Shown here: positions 10,336 through 19,320 of the stretch, one piece after another
How the letters are laid out: each line of letters starts with the position of its first letter
Position numbering within the stretch: position 1 is the first letter of the stretch
Assembly (NCBI GenBank): GCA_008000375.1
Contig: SMOI01000104.1
Coordinates: 73,722 to 105,823, forward strand
DNA: 32,102 bases
Direction: 5' to 3'
DNA from: Poteriospumella lacustris
Taxonomy: Eukaryota > Sar > Chrysophyceae > Chromulinales > Dinobryaceae
Translations under genes and position numbers: made by a program
The notes under the pieces: model-generated
The model's database searches: none
The model's input: the letters and a program-made list of their open reading frames with translations, nothing else
Told to the model about the DNA's origin: nothing

Positions 10336-11794
10336 TTTTGTGACCTGGGTCGTCTGTTTGATTTGATTTTTGTGTCTGGCGGGGTGACCACCATCACGTT
10401 GTGTGAGCAGATATACGATACACACACACAGAAGAAAAACACAAAGAAAATAGCGTAGCAGAACCGGAGAGGTGTCTCCTCTTCGCCTTTTTTATCCACC
10501 ACCAGCAGCTGTAGCAGCAGTGTGAGAAAACACTTCAATCGGTAGAACACCAAACATACCACAAGCTTCTTGTAATACAACGTCGACTAAATGACTTCGT
10601 TTCCCCATTTGTCTCTCTATCCCTGGTCTGTTGTTGTTGTGGTCTGTTGAGGCGTCGGGACCGTCGATGGGCGTCGACGATGGCACCGTGACTGCTGCGA
10701 TGCTGCGACCGACACAAGAGGAAACGGGCACCCCGCCCGTGCAGCCTTGGGGATGCTCTTCCAGCGTATTGGGCAGCAGCCGTTCTCGGACTCGCCTTTT
10801 TAGCCATCTTTAAACACTCTTTACTATCGCCTTACCAGTGTGTAACCCGGAAAAATAATGGAAATCGATTGTATGTCATGTGATACATCGAATGAAATAA
10901 GAATCTCGCTTTTCTGATGAATATTACGAGAGTTCTGGCAGATGTACGGGCCAAAAAAAGTAGGAAACCGAATAATTAACTCATTTCTGGCCCATAACTC
11001 TCTAGAATTCTCGTAGAAAAATGTAATTTTTATTAACGTTGGCTTAAGTACCCATAATATACTTATTACTTTGGTTTTCCAACGTTTTCTAAAGTAATTG
11101 ATGGTTTTCCATCGGATTTACGAAAATGAGGTCGATCGAAGCAGCCCCCGACTATCCCCGTTTTCAAGCTAAATATTGAAGTATTCTTCAATTATTTTTG
11201 CGTGAGTATAACTGTTACACATATAATCATCACATTACAGTCCGTTAGAGGTCAACAATGTGAAGTTGGCTTCATAATAGGGTGAAATCAAGCGATTTTC
11301 GTACCACATTTATGTAATCCTCCGTCGTGTGTCCGTTGCCAAAGCTGGGCATAACATATTTCACCGGAACAGCGCCCATATATCCATTTAACATATACAA
11401 CATGAGCCCAATCAATCATTCTTATTCGAAAAGAGAGCGAAATGGCGACACAAGAACTCATTTTCTTAGCAGCCAACCGGATAGGAAGTGCTCGGACACT
11501 AAAACGCGATCGCTGAAATAAGGGTTATCTATTCTTCTATCGCTTAATTAAGACTTTTAATCCGTGTTTTGGGGCGTTTCGTATTTTGGACACGTGCACT
11601 GCACCGGTGGCCTTCGCTTCGTCTCAGTCAATGGTCAAGGGTCGATTGATGGCCAACGATGGATGGTGGAATGATACGAGATACACATTATTTTTGATCG
11701 ATGGGAGTAGCGTCGATGGGCCAGAGGGTCGTGGGAGTGTGAAGTTCGAGACCTTGACAACGTCCACTGCTACCCCCCCCCCGCCTGTTCGGAA
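10336..11794. other. Spacer with AT-rich island upstream of glycosyltransferase gene
   Basis: The first 480 bases are of mixed composition, with an unassigned open frame on the minus strand near 10492-10807. From about 10810 to 11570 the DNA becomes clearly AT-rich and has no plausible frame. It contains an imperfect inverted repeat (10923-10952 against 10988-11017). The last 200 bases before 11795 return to balanced composition and presumably hold the promoter of the next gene. Confidence 0.5.
10923..11017. repeat. Imperfect inverted repeat in AT-rich island
   Basis: Two arms of about 30 bases (10923-10952 and 10988-11017), sharing TACGAGA...TTCT...GGGCC in opposite orientation, are separated by about 35 bases. 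Most mismatches would be G-T wobble pairs in RNA. It could be a small transposon relic, a terminator-like hairpin or chance. Confidence 0.5.
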
Positions 11795-14611
11795 ATGGTC
11801 GTGACCAACAGCGTCTTTCTGATTGCAGCTTGTCTGTTGTGTGTCCTGTCCGTTGGATACGGCGATCCTGACTACGATCTTCACCCTCTGCGATCTCTTC
11901 CCGGTTGTGCCGCCTATTGGCAGGCGTTGACCCACTCACCGCAGCAATCGGAGGAACAACTGAAGGCATACAACTCGCGCAACCATCCACCATCACCATC
12001 ACCATCACCACCACTATCCAACGGCAGCAGCAGTCCTACCCATCCACCAGATGCTGCAAGGAAGAGAGGGAATGCCTCGGTACATCGATACTTGCGCACG
12101 ACGGTGGTCGCCTCCACGGCGGATGCCTCCCATGCCGCGTATACGTCGACCTATCGCACGGCTGCTGCTCCCCGGGGAATCGCCCCACACCGCCATTCCT
12201 CGTCTGCCTCTGCTGCAGGCGGCATGGCACCCAAAGCGTCGATGGACGGCGGCAGAGGAGGGGCGAAAGCAGCACCGCTGCTGACGCCCTTGGAACCCGC
12301 TCGGCTATCGATCATCGTCCTCGGCACCCGCGACGCCCTCCACGTGGGCCTGGGCAACTTGCTCATGTTTCTCCCCGCCATCCTCCACTACGCGATCCTC
12401 ACCGAACGACTCGTCGTCATCGACGATCGGTCGCTGTTGGCGCAGCTGTGTCGCCTCGTCGTCTGCAAAGTGCCGCTGATCTCGCAGCTCCGCCACTGGC
12501 TCTTCACCGATACCACCGCGACCACCACCGCCACCGCTGCCGACGACGAGACGTCCGCCGACCTGGCCGCCCGTTTCTTCCATCGGCAGCGGTACCACGA
12601 CCTCTTACGCCGGCGGCATCGGTGGACGGCGACCGAATTCGACGTGTTCTTCCACCCGACGCACCTCGATCGGTTCCTGTGGCCCCTCAACGGCCGCGAT
12701 TTGAAACAATTGATGCATCATCTGCAGTCGTTACACGCCGAGCGCCCCTTGATCACCCTGGCGGGGCTCGACGCGCAGTTCAACGATTGGTGGCTCTGGT
12801 GGACCCCGCTGACCGCCACCGCCGCCGGTTCCACCGCCACCGCTGCGGCTACCGGTTCTACCGCTACCGCTGCGTCTTCTTCGGCAGAGGACCACAGCGC
12901 ACGCCAATTGGCAGCGCAGTGTGTCGCCGCGTACACCGACTGCGACGTGACGCGGGTGACGCGGGGCGACATCGACTGCACCGACGCGGCGATGTACCGT
13001 TTCATGTTTCTGCTGCCGCCGCCGCCGCCGCCGCACGGTACCGCTGCCTCGCAAGGGCAGCAGCTGGGGCCGTGGCTACGCGTCGTCAGTGACACGCCAC
13101 CGCCGCCACCGCCGCCGCGGTCGGAGACGGCGGCTGCGTCGTCGTCGTGGGCGCTGAGCCTGTGGACGCTGCCGCCGCCGCCACCGCTGCCGACCGCCAC
13201 CGCCGCCGCTGCAGCAGCGACGGGCGTCTCGTTCGACCGGCTGAACGCGGAGAACCGCTGGATCGCGACGATGTTCCAGCGCCTCGAGGCGCGCTGGCTG
13301 CTGCACCAGCAGCGTCCACACGGCGCCAAAACCGCCGCCACCGTCGCCGTCCTGCCCACCTACGCCACCGCCGCCGCTACCGCTACCGCTACCGCTACCG
13401 CTACCGCTACCGCTACCGCTACCGCAACCGCCGCCGTTACCGTTACCGTTAGCGCGACCGGTGGACTCACCTCGCAGCGGCTGCTGCAGCGTCACCTGTG
13501 GACGTTCCCGCAGCCGCTGCGCACGTGTCTCGTGCGCCCGCTGATCGCCGCCACCGCGACGACCACCGCGGCGACCACCGCGGCGACCTGCGCCACCGCG
13601 TCAGCGACGACGATGGCGATGGGCGTCCACGTGCGCAACCAATTCGACTTCTTCGAGGGCGAGGTCCGCGAGAGCGACCCCGCCGCGCAGGCGGAAATCG
13701 CCGCGTTTTACCGTCGCCCCGAACGACGCGTCGTCTTCGCCGCGCTGCTGACGGAGCTCCACGCGCAGGCGCAGCGGTGGGCACAGGCGACGCAGGCGAC
13801 GCAGACGCAGGTGGCGGCGCAGGCGGCGGCGTGTTTCACGGTGGTGCTCACGGCGGACAGCGTCAGCGTGAAGCTGCTGCTGCGCCAGTGGCTGCTCCGC
13901 GACGACGCCGACGACGCCGACGACGCTGACGCTGATGGCGACGGTGACGCTGGTGGCGACGGTAACGGCGACCCCTTAGCGACGACGAAGGCGACGCTTC
14001 GCGCGCAACGCGACGCCATCGATCGCCTGCTGCAGCCGCTCAGCCGCTGCGCCTACAGCGACGACGCTGACGGCGACGCTGACGCCGCCGCTGACGACGC
14101 GGCGATGGCGGCGGTGTACCGGCCGCACGGGGCGAACGTCTCGTCGCTGCTGGCGACCCACGTCGACCGCCACCGACGCGCCGCCCAGCGACCGTTGCCG
14201 ACGTCGTCCACGGCGCCGCCCGTCGACGCCGCCGCCCGCCGCTACCGCCGCGAGCGGTGGATGGCGGTGGCCATCGTCGACCCCGCCGAGACGGCGCCGT
14301 CGTCGGCGTTCCACGTCAAAGCGGCGGACCAGGTCGTCGGCGCGGGGTTGTGGTGGCCCGTGCTCGACTGGCGGCTGCTGAGCCACGTCGAGCGCTTGGT
14401 CGTCTGGCGCCGCCAGCACAGCGCGTCGGTGTCCACGTTCGCCCTCGCCGCCCATCGCCTCGGCCTCGCCCTCGCGCGGGCCAATGCGTCGACCGCGGCC
14501 CCGACGGCGGCGATGCTGGTGCAGCCGCGACACGGCGGCGGCGGGGGCGGTGCACTGGTCGCCGCGCCGGTGGTGTCCATCACCCGCGACAAGTTCCACC
14601 TGAGCCCCTAG
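11795..14611 (+). CDS. Secretory-pathway glycosyltransferase-like protein (fucosyltransferase-type fold suspected)
   Basis: This intronless gene encodes 938 residues. Residues 1-23 form a signal peptide or signal anchor ending GYG/D. After a Ser/Pro/His-rich stem, residues 171-235 contain LSIIVLG...VGLGNLLMFLPAILHYAILTERLVVIDD in pieces, where the GLGN (185-188) and the following helix resemble the donor-side start of GT37/O-fucosyltransferase-like GT-B enzymes. GVHVRN (610-615) resembles their basic sugar-nucleotide motif. Near the C-terminus, DWRLLS...LVVW...SVSTFALAAHRLG (858 to about 892) matches the common pattern of an Asp, a hidden strand and an STF-A-G turn. Between these blocks lie long Ala/Thr/Pro tracts, so the protein is about twice the usual enzyme length. 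The fold assignment is inferred from motifs only, and acceptor and donor are unknown. Coding status is strong: very high GC3 and one long frame. Confidence 0.75.
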   Translation: MVVTNSVFLIAACLLCVLSVGYGDPDYDLHPLRSLPGCAAYWQALTHSPQQSEEQLKAYNSRNHPPSPSPSPPLSNGSSSPTHPPDAARKRGNASVHRYLRTTVVASTADASHAAYTSTYRTAAAPRGIAPHRHSSSASAAGGMAPKASMDGGRGGAKAAPLLTPLEPARLSIIVLGTRDALHVGLGNLLMFLPAILHYAILTERLVVIDDRSLLAQLCRLVVCKVPLISQLRHWLFTDTTATTTATAADDETSADLAARFFHRQRYHDLLRRRHRWTATEFDVFFHPTHLDRFLWPLNGRDLKQLMHHLQSLHAERPLITLAGLDAQFNDWWLWWTPLTATAAGSTATAAATGSTATAASSSAEDHSARQLAAQCVAAYTDCDVTRVTRGDIDCTDAAMYRFMFLLPPPPPPHGTAASQGQQLGPWLRVVSDTPPPPPPPRSETAAASSSWALSLWTLPPPPPLPTATAAAAAATGVSFDRLNAENRWIATMFQRLEARWLLHQQRPHGAKTAATVAVLPTYATAAATATATATATATATATATAAVTVTVSATGGLTSQRLLQRHLWTFPQPLRTCLVRPLIAATATTTAATTAATCATASATTMAMGVHVRNQFDFFEGEVRESDPAAQAEIAAFYRRPERRVVFAALLTELHAQAQRWAQATQATQTQVAAQAAACFTVVLTADSVSVKLLLRQWLLRDDADDADDADADGDGDAGGDGNGDPLATTKATLRAQRDAIDRLLQPLSRCAYSDDADGDADAAADDAAMAAVYRPHGANVSSLLATHVDRHRRAAQRPLPTSSTAPPVDAAARRYRRERWMAVAIVDPAETAPSSAFHVKAADQVVGAGLWWPVLDWRLLSHVERLVVWRRQHSASVSTFALAAHRLGLALARANASTAAPTAAMLVQPRHGGGGGGALVAAPVVSITRDKFHLSP
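13376..13425 (+). repeat. (CTACCG)n hexanucleotide repeat encoding Thr-Ala
   Basis: Eight tandem copies of a six-base unit inside the glycosyltransferase-like gene encode alternating Thr-Ala. It sits in a low-complexity linker, not in a recognisable domain. Confidence 0.9.
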
Positions 14612-14961
14612 CGGCGGTCCTATGAGAGCGGCCCTAGCGGCACTAACGTCGGCCCTGGCAGCGTAGCGGTGTTCGTAGGGGGCAGAGGGGTAGAGGTGGG
14701 GGGCGGGGTGAGACAAGCGACGGCAGCGCTAGCGGCGGCCGTGTTAGAGCGATGGTCATGGGGTGGGGGGTTACATAGCGCGTGTATACGCGGCGGAGAG
14801 AAAGGGGGGGGGCACTACGAGACACAGCACAGCTCACACGACGTGGTGGTGGTACGAGGGGGAGAGGGGGGACGGGGTAGGGGGCGCAGAGAGGAACGAG
14901 AGCCGCCACCGGAGACGCCGCCCGCCCCGGTGGAGGCGGTGCAGTGGGGTGTTCTGGGCGG
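14612..14961. other. Convergent intergenic spacer with two G-quadruplex-type motifs
   Basis: This 350-base spacer separates the stop codons of the glycosyltransferase gene (+) and the FYVE gene (-). The plus strand is G/A-rich. Four G-runs occur with short loops at 14678-14708 (loops 5, 7 and 1) and again at 14858-14884 (loops 3, 2 and 2), and a G9 run lies near 14803-14811. No coding frame looks real. Confidence 0.75.
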
Positions 14962-16497
14962 CTAGAGCAGGTCGAAGACGCGCAGGTTCGACAGGACGTT
15001 GCGCCCGTAGTCGACGCTGCTCGGGACGGCGGCGTTCACCCGTCGGCCCTGCACGTAGCCCCAGACGCCGACACGGCCCACGGCGGTGCCCTGTCGCGGG
15101 AGGAGCAGCGCCGGGTCGCGCAGCTTCAGCAGCAGGTGGCGCTGGCGCACGTCGAAGTAGAAGACGCGCGCCCGGCGGAAGCCGTACACCGGGAACGCTG
15201 CCGCTGCCGCTGCCGCTGCCTCTGCCGGCGGCGGCGGCGGCGGCGGAGGAGACGGCAGCGTGTCGCGTGTCGCGGGGTCGAAGTCGTGCAACACGACGAC
15301 GGCGACGACCGCCGCAACCGACGGCGCCGCGTTGACGAACGAGTAGCAGCGCTGGCCGGGGCCCAGGACGTGGAACGTGGGCTTGGCGGCCTCGAAGAGC
15401 ACGTTGGCCTGCCAGTAGGCGAGCAGCGACGGCAGCGTCTCCGGCGTCAACGCGACGGCACCGTCCGCGGCGGCGGTGGCGGCGGTGGCGAAGGGGTGTG
15501 GGGGCAGGTACACGACCTTGACCGCGTAGGCGCTGGACGACGTCGATTTGTTGACGATTTCGACGTATCCGTCGCGTGGTGCCGCCACCGCCGCTGCCGC
15601 TGACGGAGGCGGAGGCGGCGCGTAGCCGATGGGGGTCCCCGCGTGCAGCGCCGAATACGGTGGCCGCGGTGCGGCGGCTGCTGTCTCCGCTGCTGCTGAC
15701 GTTGGTGGCGTATCGGGGAAGAAGGAGCCACGAAACAACGGGAGATTCTCGGCGCCCTGGGCCACCTGCCAGTCGTCCTTGACCCCGACGACCTCGTTCA
15801 CCTTCGCCACCAGTTTCGTGCCCATTTGATCCACCGCCGCCGCGATCTTCCGTTGGCTGCTGTTGCTGCTACCACCGCCACTGGTCGATTGATTCGTTTG
15901 GTTTTGCTTGTCCAGCTGCACGCGGAACGCCTCGCGCAGGGCGATGCTCGGGACGGTGCCCCGCAGACACGGCTGGCAGAGGCGCCACTGACGGCCACCG
16001 GTGACGCGGCTCAGCAGATTGCCACCGGCCGTCGATGACGAAGACGAGGCGGAGGACGAAGAGGAGGGCATCGACGATCCTCCCAGGCCACGATCCTCAC
16101 CGACCACGTCCGAGCACAGCGTCGGCGGGAGCAGCACCTTCGTCATAAACGACGTTAACTGCTCTTCCCGCACCACCGTACTGCACGAGGCACAGACCAC
16201 GGATCCACATGCCCGACAGTGATGTTTCTCATTGGCTAAGACCGTCTCAAAGACCACGCAACAGACACGACAACGCTCCACGGTTTCACTCGTTTCCCAG
16301 AGACAACCAAAGACTTGCAGCTCTTCCCGCGTCACTTCTTCCAGAAATCGCTCGGCGGCCTTTTGTGCAGAGGAAGAAATGGATTGTTGGACGTTGACAA
16401 CTTTCTGGGCGATTTTGTTGAACGCGCGACCGAAGACGTTCCCCGTCGCGGAGGTTGCCGATGAACCGTTGACCTCGTTTCGACTCCTCGCGGCCAT
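14962..16497 (-). CDS. FYVE-type zinc-finger protein
   Basis: Starting at the ATG at 16497 (the frame extends upstream only to a TTG), the protein has 511 residues. A FYVE-like double zinc site is visible: C76-X2-C79, then the basic core KHHCRACG (91-98) giving C94-X2-C97, C102-X2-C105, and a last pair C174-X2-C177 (WRLCQPC). The basic HHCR core is the phosphatidylinositol-3-phosphate contact in the family, which usually targets proteins to endosomes. Unusually, about 68 residues, including a long Ser run, separate the third and fourth Cys pairs, where FYVE domains normally have 15-25. The N-terminal 70 residues are helical and amphipathic. The C-terminal half carries an apparent beta-rich segment (YVEIVNKS..., VYGFRRARVFYFDV...) of unknown type, interrupted by Pro/Ala tracts. 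No membrane segment is present. Confidence 0.85.
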   Translation of the reverse strand: MAARSRNEVNGSSATSATGNVFGRAFNKIAQKVVNVQQSISSSAQKAAERFLEEVTREELQVFGCLWETSETVERCRVCCVVFETVLANEKHHCRACGSVVCASCSTVVREEQLTSFMTKVLLPPTLCSDVVGEDRGLGGSSMPSSSSSASSSSSTAGGNLLSRVTGGRQWRLCQPCLRGTVPSIALREAFRVQLDKQNQTNQSTSGGGSSNSSQRKIAAAVDQMGTKLVAKVNEVVGVKDDWQVAQGAENLPLFRGSFFPDTPPTSAAAETAAAAPRPPYSALHAGTPIGYAPPPPPSAAAAVAAPRDGYVEIVNKSTSSSAYAVKVVYLPPHPFATAATAAADGAVALTPETLPSLLAYWQANVLFEAAKPTFHVLGPGQRCYSFVNAAPSVAAVVAVVVLHDFDPATRDTLPSPPPPPPPPAEAAAAAAAAFPVYGFRRARVFYFDVRQRHLLLKLRDPALLLPRQGTAVGRVGVWGYVQGRRVNAAVPSSVDYGRNVLSNLRVFDLL

Positions 16498-17261
16498 TCC
16501 GTTGTGCCTTCTCGCGCGATCTCTTAGCGCTTGGTCTACCAAGATATCTTGTGGCTCTTCATCTTTTCATTGACTGGCATTCCAAACGGCAATAGGCAAT
16601 AGAATAGACTCCAAGTCACATCAACTGGAGGAACGACAGTCACCGAAATCGTTGCACTTTATTCGCCGATTCCATACAACAAAGGCGACATGAATCATGT
16701 GAAAACAAGTACGTCCAATGTTTCACAATCATCAGTACATTAATTCTACCTAGCTGGCTGGATGGTCTATGACATATCTCCATCAACTTCTGATTCATTG
16801 TGTACGTTAAATCATTGTACGTTATGATATTCGTTTTGCACTGTGGTATACTACTATTGATGATAAGGAATGTACATAGACACTATCCTACAAAATCGAC
16901 TTTTGCCGAAGGTGCGAAAAACAGAGATTTCCAACGAGGCGTTTCGTTTCATTTGGACTTTCGCCGTTCGGAAATCCGACCTCTGCGCCGCCGCTGGAGA
17001 GAGAGAGGCCGTGTGGGCGGCCATTTCGATCTTCTCTCGACTTCCGCAACGACAACTGGAACTGGATCAAATCCTACGAAAGAGAACGTGGATTGTGGAT
17101 CGTTAACCACCCGTTTGAATCCCAAATAATTAATTAATTGCGCAGTTTTCTTTTTAGTTCTCCCATTGTACAACTGCCCTGTCTCTGTTTTGTTTTTCCC
17201 CCTTTGCATTTATTGATTCTTTCACACTCGTCGTTGTTGAAAAATTACTATCGTGTACCGT
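16498..17261. other. Divergent promoter region between FYVE and transporter genes
   Basis: This 764-base AT-richer spacer lies between two divergent gene starts and should contain both promoters. It also holds one small frame, listed separately. I recognise no TATA box or other named element with confidence. Confidence 0.5.
16870..17106 (+). CDS. Hypothetical small protein, 78 residues
   Basis: The frame starts at ATG 16870 and ends TAA 17106. The product is well balanced and looks globular rather than repeat-like: a mixed amphipathic N-terminal half (LPKVRKTEISNEAFRFIW), one Cys and a charged C-terminus (QLELDQILRKRTWIVDR). It has no signal peptide or membrane segment and no recognised family. 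It lies in the divergent spacer 156 bases upstream of the transporter start, so it could be a short gene, a leader ORF in the transporter's 5' UTR, or chance. A competing overlapping frame in the same region is Arg-rich and looks worse. Confidence 0.35.
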   Translation: MYIDTILQNRLLPKVRKTEISNEAFRFIWTFAVRKSDLCAAAGEREAVWAAISIFSRLPQRQLELDQILRKRTWIVDR

Positions 17262-18923
17262 ATGAGTAAAGTGTGGATCGCAGATTTGCAGATCCTCGGA
17301 TCGGCGTTTTTCTTTGGCATTGGCTTCATTGGCCAACGAGCAGTGTCTGTGGAGGGCTTGGGTCCTATGACATGTAATGCTCTACGGTTTGCCTTGTCCG
17401 CATTCCTTCTCGTCGCCGCGGTACCATTTTTGCCACCTAAATTCTTCTCGGGCGGCGAAGGTGGCGATTCAACAGACAAAGAGAAAGACGACGATGATCA
17501 TTTCCCTTCGTCCTCGTCGTCCTCATTGGCCGAGTCCGGAGCGTCGTCCATGTGGCCCAAGTTTCTCACGCAGTTGTCGCCGATGTCCTCGCCCGCGTCA
17601 CAAAAGAGTGTGCTGCATTGGGGTATCTACTTGGGGTGTATCAACTTCATGGGCTCGGGCCTACAACAAGTGGGTATCACGTTCACGGCCGCCAACAAAG
17701 TAGCGTTCATCGCAGGCTTCGACCTGTTCCTGACGCCGATATTCGCGTTGTTCATTCCCACGTTCAAACGGAACGGGAAGCCCACCCCCAGTGTCTGGTT
17801 GGCCGTGTCTGTGTCGATCTTCGGGTTATATCTGTTATCCAATGCGAATTTCGCGGAATTGTCGCTGATTGGTGGACGCGGCGAGATGATCTGTTTGGTG
17901 TCGACGGTCTTCTGGACGCTGCACATCACCTACACCGACATCGCCACGTCGTACGTCGACTGTTTGCACATGATGTGTGTCCAGTTGTCGGTGGTATCGC
18001 TGTTGTCCGCCACGGCCGCCATCATGTTTGAACCCCAGGCCTGGTTCTGGCATCATATGCTGTCGTTTGTGCCGTGGATGCTGTTCCTGGCCGTCGTAGA
18101 GGGCCTCGGCTTCACGTTGATGGCGATGGGGCAGCATTTCTCACCGCCCACCCACGCGGCGATCTTGTTGTCGCTGGAAGGTGTCTTTGCGTCGGTGGCG
18201 TCGTACATGTTCTTGGGCGAGACGTTGTCGTCGCGCGAGTTGAGTGGCTGCGTGCTGATGTTGTGCGCCACGATGATCGCGAAGCTGGGCTGTTGCCACT
18301 TGGACTTCGCGGTGGCCGAGGCCGAGAAGACGATGTACTCGACGGCGAATGGCGGCTCGTTGTCGGTCGGGGCCTTGACGAACGGTGGCGGTGGCAACAA
18401 CGCGGGTTTGCTGGAAGCCGGCGTCGGGGGCAGTGGTGGCGTGGGTGGGAGCGTTGGTGCTGGTGGGGGTGGCGTTGGCGGCGGCGGCGGCGCGGGCGGC
18501 GGTGCCCCGATCAGTTGTGCGATGCGGGTGAAAGCCTGTGTCACGATCCCCGCGATTATGCTGCGCGAGAGCATCGCCAATTTCCGAGTGAACGTGGCGT
18601 ACGTGCTCAACGCCAGCGGCTGGTTGGTGACGAATGTGAAGCTGGTGGTCCAGTGGCTGTGGTCGCTCGTGACGAGTCGTCGCAGTGGCGGTGGAGGCGT
18701 CGGCGGTGTCGGTGGCGGCGGCGGCGGCGTCAGTGGCGTCGGTGGATCGAGTGGCAACAGCAGTGGCGGTGGGATGCATCCGATGGGCCTGTCGTCGTCG
18801 GGGATGGACGGCAGCAACGGTCCGGGCGGCAGCTTTGGCAAATGGTTCGGCCTGGCCACGCAGCACCGCGAACAGCACCAACCGTTGATTTCGCGTGATT
18901 CGCTGTCGAATCTGAAGATCTGA
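17262..18923 (+). CDS. DMT-superfamily (EamA-type) membrane transporter with Gly-rich tail
   Basis: The protein has 553 residues from the ATG at 17262; the in-frame GTG three codons earlier is rejected. About ten hydrophobic segments form two EamA-like halves. Half 1 is about 6-195, broken by an acidic/Ser-rich loop at 62-115. Half 2 is about 207-343. The second half ends with the family-typical block AILLSLEGVFASV...FLGETLSSRELSGC (300-330), with the conserved Glu and LGE. Family members move small metabolites such as amino acids, nucleotide derivatives or sugars across plasma or endomembranes; the substrate cannot be told. After residue 350 comes a roughly 200-residue cytosolic tail rich in Gly runs, with one interposed amphipathic stretch (CAMRVKACVTIPAIMLRESI in part). 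The gene is intronless. GC content rises from start to end within the gene, coinciding with the Gly-rich tail. Confidence 0.9.
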   Translation: MSKVWIADLQILGSAFFFGIGFIGQRAVSVEGLGPMTCNALRFALSAFLLVAAVPFLPPKFFSGGEGGDSTDKEKDDDDHFPSSSSSSLAESGASSMWPKFLTQLSPMSSPASQKSVLHWGIYLGCINFMGSGLQQVGITFTAANKVAFIAGFDLFLTPIFALFIPTFKRNGKPTPSVWLAVSVSIFGLYLLSNANFAELSLIGGRGEMICLVSTVFWTLHITYTDIATSYVDCLHMMCVQLSVVSLLSATAAIMFEPQAWFWHHMLSFVPWMLFLAVVEGLGFTLMAMGQHFSPPTHAAILLSLEGVFASVASYMFLGETLSSRELSGCVLMLCATMIAKLGCCHLDFAVAEAEKTMYSTANGGSLSVGALTNGGGGNNAGLLEAGVGGSGGVGGSVGAGGGGVGGGGGAGGGAPISCAMRVKACVTIPAIMLRESIANFRVNVAYVLNASGWLVTNVKLVVQWLWSLVTSRRSGGGGVGGVGGGGGGVSGVGGSSGNSSGGGMHPMGLSSSGMDGSNGPGGSFGKWFGLATQHREQHQPLISRDSLSNLKI

Positions 18924-19320
18924 GGCGCAGGTGCCAGGTGCCGGTGTCTCTCTCTCTGTCCGCCGTGTACACCCGCCGTGTCGTGGGTGTGCGTGTGTCT
19001 GTTTTTTCGCCTGTTTATTCACCCCACCCCTCCTGTCTCTCTGTCTCTCTTTCTCTGCCCTCCGTCTCCTTCTCCGTCTCCTTCTCTCCTCTCTTCATGC
19101 TCTGCCTCGCCTGTTTCTTTATATTCCCCTTCTCCTCTATGTCGGAGCACACGTCTTTGTTTCGGTCGGTTCGTCGTCCTTCGTCGTCGCCGTTGGGAGA
19201 ACGGGGCGTGGACGAGGCCGGATGGGTGTATAGGCCCTGCTGTCGCGCACCTGTCTCGTGGCCCCTCGCCCACGTCTCTGTCTCTGTCTGTCTCTCTGTC
19301 TGCCGCCGGGGGCGACCACG
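18924..19320. other. Pyrimidine-rich 3' flank of transporter gene
   Basis: Immediately after the transporter stop the plus strand is C/T/G-rich and A-poor (TCTCTGTC and CCTCTC units), like the region after the RRM gene. Frames open in all three phases here for that reason and are not taken as genes. Confidence 0.65.

Noticed and set aside
14944-15603. 219-codon plus frame opposite the FYVE gene
   Set aside because: Antisense shadow without domain features; the minus strand has the zinc-finger protein in a single 511-codon frame.
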